Assembly: GCA_019112875.1 (NCBI GenBank)
Contig: DXIO01000100.1
Location: 1 to 39,876 of the forward strand
Direction of reading: 5' to 3'
From: Candidatus Aquabacterium excrementipullorum
GTDB taxonomy: Bacteria; Pseudomonadota; Gammaproteobacteria; Burkholderiales; Burkholderiaceae_C
Length of the DNA: 39,876 nucleotides
Below are positions 33,886 to 39,876 of the stretch, piece by piece. Position 1 is the first letter of the stretch, and the number at the start of each line of letters is the position of its first letter. The position numbers and the translations under genes were made by a program. The notes below the pieces were generated by a model. The model made no database searches. It was not told the DNA's origin and worked only from the letters and a program-made list of their open reading frames with translations.

Positions 33886-34185
33886 ATGCATTCTCCGAAA
33901 AAAGGTTGGTTCAGTCGAACTCACGGGAACTGATCGAGCCCTGAGTGAGGTGAAGTCTTGCAACTCTGTGTGACTTCCTCAGGGCGCCCCTTAGTCCGAA
34001 CGGGGGCCACGCATCACGCATCACCGTGCGTCAAACTACGCCAGCGCGGTGACACGCAACCCTCGCCGCACTGACCACGGCATGAGCCGTTCGGCTCAAA
34101 TGAGGCCACGCCCCGGCCACCCGCACCAGGCGCATGATCCTTTCGGCCCAGCCTCTTCAAGGGGACAGGCCGGCAGGCGGGGCGC
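33886..34185. other. 300-base intergenic leader of the PEP-CTERM gene
   Basis: No gene is supported here. The region holds an imperfect inverted repeat at 33946-33981 (TGAGG-tg-AAGTC against GACTTCCTCA, 14-base loop) about 60 bases before the PEP-CTERM start. A short perfect hairpin TGAGCC/GGCTCA with loop GTTC lies at 34083-34098 and may help end the ankyrin-gene transcript. I could not assign a convincing sigma-70 or sigma-54 promoter. Confidence 0.5.
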
Positions 34186-35088
34186 TCAGGGCAGCACGGG
34201 CAGAGGATCGGCGGGTCTGTCCAGCAACACCTGTGTGAGGGGGTGTGGCACGACCACGCCACGCTCGCGCAGCCAGGCCACGGCCTCGGACTGGCGGTTC
34301 ACCGCCGCGGCATGCACGGCATTGAGCCCATGGCGGTCGGCCAGACCAGGCGGCACACCGGCCTCGACCAGCACAGCCATGGCAGGGATGCTGCCGCCGC
34401 CCGCCGCTTCGTGCACGGCCATCAGGCCCGATCGGTTCAGCGCGTAGGGATCGGCGTGGTGGCGCAGCAATGTCCTGAGCACGGACACCTGTCCCTCCCG
34501 GGCTGCCAGGTGCAATGCAGACTGGCCCTGGGCGCTCCGACGCGCCGGGTCGGCGCCGGCCCGCAACAACGCCTGCACGAGCAGATCGTGCCCGGCCATG
34601 GCCGCAACGCCCAGCGGGGTATGGCCGTGCAGCCCGACCCGATCGACATCGGCGCCGCGTCGCACCAATTCGCGCACGACATCCAGGCGGCCCGAGCGCG
34701 CCGCCAGCGTCAGAAGCGTGGCCCCCTCTGCATCGCGCTGATCAGGGTTGGCATCGCTGGCCTGCAACTCGCGCAGCACCTCGTCCCAGCGACCTGCGCG
34801 CGCGTGGCCGAACAGGCTCACCAGGGGGCCCTGCAGGGGACGCCTCTCGGCCACCTCCCAGGGGCCGCCCCGGGAGACGGTCGCGAAGTCGGCATCGCTC
34901 ACGGGGGCCCTGTCCGCTGGAGGCAAGGCCGGACGGGCCTGCTCGGACCAGACATCGACATCGCGCGCGCCCAGGCCATCCGCCCGTGAAGGCGACAGGA
35001 TCTGGGCCGATACGGCCTGGCTCAGCAGCGCGAGGGCCAAGCACAGAGACGACAGGGATGGGGCCCCGATGGCACAACGGACAGGCAT
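34186..35088 (-). CDS. Exported ankyrin-repeat protein
   Basis: A 300-residue protein with a signal peptide (MPVRCAIGAPSLSSLCLALA to SQAVSA-QI), a low-complexity linker to about 95, and five to six ankyrin repeats over about 105-295. The clearest are EGATLLTLAARSGRLDVVRE, HTPLGVAAMAGHDLLVQALL, QSALHLAAREGQVSVLRTLL and LMAVHEAAGGGSIPAMAVLV, each with the usual helix-turn-helix and GAD-type turn. It would be a periplasmic or surface protein-binding module. The ATG at 35088 follows GAGG at six-base spacing; an earlier in-frame start at 35154 would overlap the regulator. It begins 19 bases after the EpsA-type gene stop and likely shares its transcript. The partner is unknown. Confidence 0.88.
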   Translation of the reverse strand: MPVRCAIGAPSLSSLCLALALLSQAVSAQILSPSRADGLGARDVDVWSEQARPALPPADRAPVSDADFATVSRGGPWEVAERRPLQGPLVSLFGHARAGRWDEVLRELQASDANPDQRDAEGATLLTLAARSGRLDVVRELVRRGADVDRVGLHGHTPLGVAAMAGHDLLVQALLRAGADPARRSAQGQSALHLAAREGQVSVLRTLLRHHADPYALNRSGLMAVHEAAGGGSIPAMAVLVEAGVPPGLADRHGLNAVHAAAVNRQSEAVAWLRERGVVVPHPLTQVLLDRPADPLPVLP

Positions 35089-35107
35089 GAGGGACCTCGA
35101 CTGGGGA

Positions 35108-36004
35108 CTACTCGCCGAACTGCAGACGCGACACCGATTCCGACGCAAGGGCATTCATGCTCATGGCCTTGGCCACGGCCTGCGCGCGGTTGGCAGCACC
35201 CAGCTTGCGCAGGATCTTCTGGATGTGGTTCTTCACCGTGAGCGCGCTGATGCCCAGCTGCTCGCTGATCTGCTGGTTGCTCAGGCCATCGCGCACCCAC
35301 AGCAGGATCTCCCGCTCACGCTCGGTGATGCCGGAGCCGCGCGGCAGTGCGCCGGGGCCCGCGGCCATGCCGCCACTGCTCGCTCCACTCACGCTGATCA
35401 TCTGCCGCTCGGTGGTGTGCACGCGCAGGTAGGTGGTGTGCAGGCAGGGCAGCAGCATGTCGGCGTGGGCCAGGGCCTGATCGTCCTGCACGTGTTCGGG
35501 CGAGCCGAACAGGAAGAAGCTTTCGATCTCGTCCGGCCGCCCGGGGCGGCTCATCCCATGCACCAGCAAATGCTGGTAGCCGGCCTCGCGCATCATCTCG
35601 GCCACGGCATCGCCTGCGGGCAGTTCCTCGCGGTGCAGCCAGCAGGACTGCTGCCGGCGCTGGTGCCAGCGCTTGATGGCCGCGGCGATCGCCGGCCCGC
35701 TCGGTGACTGAAGGCCCCGCAAAGCCGCTTCGGGAATCGGCACGCTGTTGAACACATCGAACACGAGATCACGGTATTCACGGTGGTAGGCGCCGCACAC
35801 CAGCAGCTTGTGCGGCAGCCAGCGTTGCAGATCCGCCTGACTCCACAGGAAGAACTGGTAGCGCCGGTTGACCTGCGGCGCCGCCTCCACGATGCGCAGC
35901 AGACACTCGGACGGCTCGGACGTGGTGGCGTTTGATTTCATGTGCATGCTGGGCCCTGAGGACGCGCCATTGTCCAGAGCATGCGTGACGGTTTGTTGAC
36001 GCAT
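35108..36004 (-). CDS. epsA: EpsA-type LuxR-family regulator (XrtB/PEP-CTERM-associated)
   Basis: A 298-residue regulator resembling EpsA, the LuxR-family protein associated with XrtB/PEP-CTERM exopolysaccharide loci. The N-terminal half is the EpsA-type sensor region, with NRRYQFFLWSQADLQRWLPH, KLLVCGAYHREYRDLVFDVF and a Trp-rich core. The C-terminal GerE-type helix-turn-helix (about 225-285) has ITEREREILLWVRDGLSNQQ and ISALTVKNHIQKILRKLGAA. A start at about 35947 (MHMKSN) would give a length nearer the family's ~250 residues and cannot be excluded. The gene lies 30 bases after the third pseudopilin and 19 before the ankyrin gene, so it seems embedded in the secretion operon. It probably controls polysaccharide or surface-protein genes. 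Confidence 0.82.
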   Translation of the reverse strand: MRQQTVTHALDNGASSGPSMHMKSNATTSEPSECLLRIVEAAPQVNRRYQFFLWSQADLQRWLPHKLLVCGAYHREYRDLVFDVFNSVPIPEAALRGLQSPSGPAIAAAIKRWHQRRQQSCWLHREELPAGDAVAEMMREAGYQHLLVHGMSRPGRPDEIESFFLFGSPEHVQDDQALAHADMLLPCLHTTYLRVHTTERQMISVSGASSGGMAAGPGALPRGSGITEREREILLWVRDGLSNQQISEQLGISALTVKNHIQKILRKLGAANRAQAVAKAMSMNALASESVSRLQFGE

Positions 36005-36034
36005 GTAAAGAACCTTGAGGCCGCGCGACGGTGC

Positions 36035-36547
36035 TCAGCGGCCGGGCGTGCCCGCGCCACCGCCCTCGCCCCCTGCGGACAGCCCGGAGGCCGAGGACGC
36101 GCCCTCCGCAGGCAGGGCCGGCGTGTCGGGCACATCGAACAGCCACTCGCGGTAGGTGCTGACGCTGTCGGGCGCCGGCAGCGGCCGGCGCTCCGATGTG
36201 CTGTAGACGCCCCGTATGCCGCCCGCCTCATTGCGCAGCAGACCCCATGGCTGCCCGGTGACGGGGTCGCCCCACAGGCGTCGCAGGTGTCGCCGGGGTG
36301 GGCCCTGGCGTGTGTCGTCCAGGAGATCCGACAAGGCCTGGGGCAGCCTGGGCTGCCCGGGGGGCGTGTTGTTCTGGTAGGCCGCCAGCGCGGCCTGGAT
36401 CTGGGCGCCGCGGAACGCCAGTTCGGCCTCGCGCTGGCGCGTCATGTCCAGGCGCCACTGACTGCCCAGCGCGGCCAGCATCACACCACTGAGGGTCACC
36501 CACCACAGCAGGGCCAGGTAGGTGAAGCCACGCTCACCAGTTCGCAT
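36035..36547 (-). CDS. Type II-like pseudopilin lacking Glu5 (third in cluster)
   Basis: A 170-residue minor pseudopilin candidate. The prepilin leader MRTGERG is cleaved before FTYLALLWWVTLSGVMLAAL, a type III-like hydrophobic N-helix, followed by the amphipathic MTRQREAELAFRGAQIQAAL. Position +5 of the mature chain is Ala, not the near-invariant Glu; in the GspK family the tip pseudopilin also lacks Glu5. At 170 residues it is much shorter than GspK (about 300), so it may be a tip-like subunit of a reduced system. It overlaps the preceding GspG-like gene by 14 bases. The C-terminus ends in a Gly/Ser/Ala-rich low-complexity tail (about 145-170). Confidence 0.82.
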   Translation of the reverse strand: MRTGERGFTYLALLWWVTLSGVMLAALGSQWRLDMTRQREAELAFRGAQIQAALAAYQNNTPPGQPRLPQALSDLLDDTRQGPPRRHLRRLWGDPVTGQPWGLLRNEAGGIRGVYSTSERRPLPAPDSVSTYREWLFDVPDTPALPAEGASSASGLSAGGEGGGAGTPGR

Positions 36548-36926
36548 AGGGAGTGCCATCCAGCCCCCGCCCCGAGGCGCCGCTGCGCACATCGCCCATG
36601 GCGCCTTCCATGCTGCTCTGGGGCAGCGGCGGCAGCATGACCCAGCTGTCGCGCCGGCCGGTCAGCGGGTCTTCGGGCAGCGTGCGCAGGTAACCCATCT
36701 GCACCATCTCGTCGAGCGATCCGGGGTAGCGCCCGCGGTCGCCCGCGAACTTGTCGATGGCATCGCGCATCACGGCCAGCGAGGTCTTGAGCGAGGCTTC
36801 GCGTGCACGCTCGACGCTGCGCGTGTAGCGCGGCGCGACGATGCTGGCCAGCAATGCGATGATGGCCAGCACCACGATCAGCTCGATCAGCGTGAAACCC
36901 CGATGACGTCGGAATGCTGCGTTCAT
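36534..36926 (-). CDS. GspG-like pseudopilin (second in cluster)
   Basis: A 130-residue major-pseudopilin-like protein. A prepilin peptidase site follows MNAAFRRHRG, then FTLIELIVVLAIIALLASIV with Glu5 present. The globular end includes DKFAGDRGRYPGSLDEMVQM and DPLTGRRDSWVMLPP, the pattern seen in PulG/OxpG-type proteins. A start at 36938 (adding MVTG) is possible and would overlap the previous gene by seven bases; both lack a strong ribosome site, consistent with translational coupling. It would polymerise in the inner membrane to push substrates to the secretin. The final DGTPYANW resembles the end of the preceding pseudopilin (DGVPYRQW), suggesting duplication. Confidence 0.88.
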   Translation of the reverse strand: MNAAFRRHRGFTLIELIVVLAIIALLASIVAPRYTRSVERAREASLKTSLAVMRDAIDKFAGDRGRYPGSLDEMVQMGYLRTLPEDPLTGRRDSWVMLPPLPQSSMEGAMGDVRSGASGRGLDGTPYANW

Positions 36927-36931
36927 GCCGG

Positions 36932-37405
36932 TCACCATTGGCGGTAGGGCACGCCGTCCATCCCCACACCGTCGGTGCGCGAGTAGACATCGAATACATC
37001 GGCGCCGGCCTGAGGCTGCTCGGGCGGGCTGGCATAGCTGCGCAGGCCCCAGGTGGCCGCTGCGGGCACGGTGGCGGCGGCAAAAGGATCGCGGGGCAGG
37101 CGCCGGAGGAAATAGATGCGCTTGGGCGTGAGGGCAGCCTGGCGCACGTCGACCACGCCGCTCACCAGTACATCGAGCGTAGGCGGGTAGCCGGTGTCGC
37201 CTTCCTTCTTCTCGATCTGCCCCTGGTCCCAGGCTTTCTTGTAGGCGTCCAGCGCCAGACGGATGGTGCGCAGGCCTGTGCGCAACTCGGCCTCGTTCTG
37301 GCGGCGCTGGTGCAGCGCGGCCAGCGGCACGGCTGCGCTGGCCAGGATGCCGACGATCATCACGACGATGACCATCTCGAGCAGGGTGAAGCCGCGCGTG
37401 CGCAT
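36932..37405 (-). CDS. PulG-like pseudopilin (first in cluster)
   Basis: A 157-residue pseudopilin. The leader MRTRG is followed by FTLLEMVIVVMIVGILASAA, with Glu5 present, and then an amphipathic helix RRQNEAELRTGLRTIRLALD. The globular part contains PPTLDVLVSGV and RLPRDPFA and ends GMDGVPYRQW, matching the tail of the next gene product. The frame is open upstream to 37642 as a shadow of the secretin gene. The ATG at 37405, with GAGG eleven bases upstream, gives the usual short prepilin leader; an ATG at 37429 is the alternative. It starts 13 bases after the secretin stop, in the same operon. Confidence 0.9.
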   Translation of the reverse strand: MRTRGFTLLEMVIVVMIVGILASAAVPLAALHQRRQNEAELRTGLRTIRLALDAYKKAWDQGQIEKKEGDTGYPPTLDVLVSGVVDVRQAALTPKRIYFLRRLPRDPFAAATVPAAATWGLRSYASPPEQPQAGADVFDVYSRTDGVGMDGVPYRQW

Positions 37406-37418
37406 GGTCCGCGGCGCC

Positions 37419-39632
37419 TCAGCGGCCATCCTGCGACGGATCGACTGGCGGGGCCTCGCCCGGAGCGGGCGTGGCCGCATCCTGCGGGCCCCGGATGCGG
37501 ATGGTCCAGCCCGCGGCGGCGCCGTTGTCCAGGCCCACGTTGGTCTCGCTGACACCCGCGCCGGCCTTGGCCGTGAACGTGAAGGACTTGCTGCCCAGGG
37601 CGGGCACGTCCACCTGCACGCGGCCATTGTCCGGCGGGCCACCCGGCACCGTGGCCGCGCTCAACACGCCCAGGTCGTACAGCAGCCCTGCGCTCAAGGG
37701 CTCGCGGCCCGGATTGGTGACGGTGATCTGGAAGCTGCCGCCAGGCGGCACTTCGTCGGGTCCGCCCAGTTGCACGCCCTCGGTGGGCACACCCGCCATC
37801 GGGCGCGCACTCAGTCCTGGCGTGCGCGAGGGCGCCCCCGGGCCACTCCGGCCCGCCGTGCCACCCGCCTCACCGGAGGACAGCACCCAGGCCGGCGCAC
37901 CCGGCTGCGCATCGGTGCCCGAGGTCATGGGCAATGACGACATCAGACCCTGGCTGATGTTGCGCACCACATGCGGCGTGACCAGCAGCACCACCTCGGT
38001 CTTGTTGCGTGTGTCGGAGGTCTTGCCGAACAGGCGGCCCAGCACGGGCATCTCGTGGATCCAGGGCAGGCCGGCGGAGGTGCGCGTTTCTTCTTCCCTG
38101 ATCAGGCCGGCCAGGATTTGCGTCTCGCCGTCCTTCAGGCGCAGCGAGGTCGTGGCCTGGCGCGTGCCCACCTGGTAGGCCAGCGAATCCTCGGGGCCCG
38201 TCACCTTGCCGGTCACGCTGCTCACTTCCAACGCCACCTTGATGGTGACATCGTTGTCCAGCTGCACCTGCGGCTCCAGCTCCACCTTCAGCCCGACATC
38301 GAGGTAGCTGACAGAAGCGGACACGCCCACGTTGGCGGTGGAGGTGGTCGTGAACACGGGCAGCTTCTCGCCCAGCAGGATCTTCGCTTTCTCGCGGTTG
38401 CGGGCGCGGATCTTCGGATTGGCCAGCAGGTTGGTGGCATCCACGCTGCCCCGCAGCGTGGCCACGGCCAGGGGGTTGGCCGCGCTCCAGCGCAGGCCCG
38501 AGGTGCTGGTGATGTCGGCGGTGGAGTTCGGCACGCCGTAGTTGGCCGACGCCGGCCAGCTCACCCCGATCTCGGTGAGCTTGTTGCTGGACACCTCCAT
38601 CACTTCCAACTCCAGCATCACCTCCGGGTCGGGCAGGTCGATGCCGGCCACCAGCCGCTCGACCAGGCGCATCACCTCGGGCGTGTCTCGCACCACCAAC
38701 ATGTTCAGGCGTTCGTCCAGGAAGATGTCGCGCGTCTTGGCCACGGTGCGGATCAGCGTCTGCGCCTGCTTGGGGTCGGCATTGACCAGGTAGAAGCTGC
38801 GCGTGACAGTGTCCAGCAATTCGCGTTGCTTCTGCGCGGTGTTGGGGAACACCAGCACGGTGTTGCCATTGAGCAGCTTGGAGCCCAGCTGCTGCGTGCC
38901 CAGGATCACGCGCAGGGCCTCGTCCACCGTGGTGCTGCGCAGGAACAGCGTGACCTTGGCATCGCCGCGCACATCCTTGTCGAAGACGAAATTGACGTTG
39001 GCCGCGCGGGCCAGGGTTTCGAACACGCTGCGCAACGCGGCTTCGCGGAACTCCAGCGTGATGGTCTTGCCGGCCGTGGCCAGTTGCAATGAGCCTTGCT
39101 TGCGGGTCTGGTCGGCGCGCTGCTCGTCGAGTTGGCTCTGCAACCATCGGGCTTCCGAATGCCCGGGCGATTCGGCCAGGATGGCGCGCAGGGCGGCATC
39201 GGCCGCGCCCCAGCGCTTCTTGTCCAGTGCGTCCTTCGCTTCGGCCAGCAGGCGTTGCTGGCGATCGGCACGTGCGATCTCGTCGCGCAGCCAGGCGGCA
39301 CGCGGGTGGCCTGGCGCGGCCAGCTCGAGGCGTTCGAGCAGCGATTGCACTTCCCCGCGCCGGCCGGCCGCACGGGCCGACTCGGCCTGGTACAGCAGGT
39401 AGGCCACGGTGGTGTCGCGCTGCTTGATGTAGGCCGTGCGCAGCGCGGTATCGTCCGGATGCGCTTCGCTGGCCTGCTGCAGCTTGGCCAGGGCGGCCTC
39501 GTGCTGGCCGGATTGGGCGAGGGTCTGGGCTTGACGGAGCTCCGGGGCGGCACACCCGGCCAGCAGGCAGATGGCCAGAGACCAGACGATGGCCCGGGCC
39601 AGGAGGGATGGGGAGTTGATGCGGAAAATCAT
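37419..39632 (-). CDS. gspD: GspD-like secretin with TPR N-terminus and cohesin-like C-terminus
   Basis: A 737-residue outer-membrane secretin lipoprotein of a type II-like system. The signal ends with lipobox LAGC (Cys27). TPR-like helical repeats fill about 32-175, unlike classical GspD. An N0/STN domain follows at about 187-266 (ITLEFREAALRSVFETLARA), then an N1-type ring domain at about 279-345 (LNMLVVRDTPEVMRLVERLV). The secretin core lies at about 380-560, ending LPWIHEMPVLGRLFG and EVVLLVTPHVVRN. After a Gly/Pro/Ser linker, residues about 625-715 look cohesin-like (PGGSFQITVTNPGREPLSAG). The ATG at 39632 lies two bases after the upstream stop, so coupling is likely. Only part of the apparatus is in the window; no ATPase or GspF is visible. 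Confidence 0.92.
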   Translation of the reverse strand: MIFRINSPSLLARAIVWSLAICLLAGCAAPELRQAQTLAQSGQHEAALAKLQQASEAHPDDTALRTAYIKQRDTTVAYLLYQAESARAAGRRGEVQSLLERLELAAPGHPRAAWLRDEIARADRQQRLLAEAKDALDKKRWGAADAALRAILAESPGHSEARWLQSQLDEQRADQTRKQGSLQLATAGKTITLEFREAALRSVFETLARAANVNFVFDKDVRGDAKVTLFLRSTTVDEALRVILGTQQLGSKLLNGNTVLVFPNTAQKQRELLDTVTRSFYLVNADPKQAQTLIRTVAKTRDIFLDERLNMLVVRDTPEVMRLVERLVAGIDLPDPEVMLELEVMEVSSNKLTEIGVSWPASANYGVPNSTADITSTSGLRWSAANPLAVATLRGSVDATNLLANPKIRARNREKAKILLGEKLPVFTTTSTANVGVSASVSYLDVGLKVELEPQVQLDNDVTIKVALEVSSVTGKVTGPEDSLAYQVGTRQATTSLRLKDGETQILAGLIREEETRTSAGLPWIHEMPVLGRLFGKTSDTRNKTEVVLLVTPHVVRNISQGLMSSLPMTSGTDAQPGAPAWVLSSGEAGGTAGRSGPGAPSRTPGLSARPMAGVPTEGVQLGGPDEVPPGGSFQITVTNPGREPLSAGLLYDLGVLSAATVPGGPPDNGRVQVDVPALGSKSFTFTAKAGAGVSETNVGLDNGAAAGWTIRIRGPQDAATPAPGEAPPVDPSQDGR

Positions 39633-39634
39633 GG

Positions 39635-39876
39635 TCACTTCAAGGCCACGGTCTGGTCCTGGCTCAGTGGCAGGAAGGTCACGGTCAATTGGCGTTCCCC
39701 GATGGCGCCCAGGCGCCATTGGCCCTCGATCACTTCTCCCTGGCGAAGCACCCAGGTGCCATTGGGGCCGGCGATGACCGCGCGAGGCGCCTCATCGACG
39801 AAGCGGCCTACCCAGGCGTACGGGAAAGGAGGTGCCATCGGGGGCGGCGCCTCCTGGGGCGGCGGCGGCGGGGGGG
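39635..39876 (-). CDS. Proline-rich GspC/PilP-like secretion protein (5' end missing)
   Basis: The C-terminal 80 residues of a protein running off the right edge. The frame stays open through a Pro-rich stretch (six or more prolines, then QEAPPP) before APPFPYAWVGRFVD. A small beta-domain (AVIAGPNGTWVLRQGEVIEG, then WRLGAIGERQLTVTFLPLSQ) resembles the homology region of GspC/PilP-type inner-membrane proteins that contact the secretin. Short Pro-rich proteins of this kind precede the secretin in 'secretion system X' type II-like clusters, where automated annotation often mislabels them translation initiation factor. The ATG at 39838 is probably internal. The stop is two bases before the secretin start. 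Confidence 0.78.
   Translation of the reverse strand, partial: PPPPPPQEAPPPMAPPFPYAWVGRFVDEAPRAVIAGPNGTWVLRQGEVIEGQWRLGAIGERQLTVTFLPLSQDQTVALK

Noticed and set aside
33886..34185. Sigma-54 promoter (GG-N10-GC) upstream of the PEP-CTERM gene
   Set aside because: I looked for a TGGC-N-TTGC pattern on the minus strand and found no match good enough to report.
39841..39876. Simple-sequence GGC/G repeat at the right window edge
   Set aside because: It is explained by codons for a poly-proline stretch in the partial secretion gene; no independent repeat element needed.

Overview
The window reads as chromosomal DNA of a high-GC betaproteobacterium, most likely Burkholderiales (Aquabacterium/Ideonella/Leptothrix-like). 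This rests on the GC-rich codon use, PEP-CTERM proteins with an EpsA-type regulator, a DUF1840 protein, a SapC-family protein and the ubiA and proC sequences. The genus is an inference. I saw no rRNA, tRNA, CRISPR array, transposase or integrase gene.

Left part (1-4577): housekeeping genes. These are the 3' end of a YggS-type PLP homeostasis gene, proC, a PEP-CTERM surface protein, ubiA and a SapC-family protein. They are followed by a 319-base gap rich in hairpins, whose right end holds the terminator of the efflux operon.

Efflux region (4578-11276): a tripartite RND pump (membrane fusion lipoprotein, HAE1 permease, outer-membrane lipoprotein channel) on the minus strand, with a divergent TetR/AcrR-type repressor. 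A 24-base palindrome between them closely resembles the classical AcrR operator.

Surface/secretion region (11246-39876): every gene here is on the minus strand. Read in the direction of transcription (right to left), it starts with part of a type II-like secretion operon: the end of a proline-rich GspC/PilP-like protein, a TPR-secretin-cohesin-like GspD, and three pseudopilins. Next come an EpsA-type LuxR regulator and an exported ankyrin-repeat protein. Then come a second PEP-CTERM protein and a secreted 410-aa protein. After these lies a two-partner secretion pair: a TpsB transporter and a 3,910-aa filamentous-haemagglutinin-like exoprotein occupying 11.7 kb. The pair is followed by ExbB with an N-terminal DUF2341/LamG-like region, two ExbDs, a TonB, a Porin_5-like barrel and a periplasmic coiled-coil protein, and finally by a DUF1840 protein and a histidine phosphatase.

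The most interesting feature is this last block. A giant TPS exoprotein sits next to its own apparent TonB-ExbBD energy module and porin, and close to a type II-like secretion apparatus, a PEP-CTERM protein and an EPS-type regulator. From memory, Pseudomonas aeruginosa has a comparable arrangement (pdtA/pdtB beside exbB2-exbD2 and the hxc type II system). A conserved surface-assembly system is therefore plausible, but its mechanism cannot be read from sequence alone.
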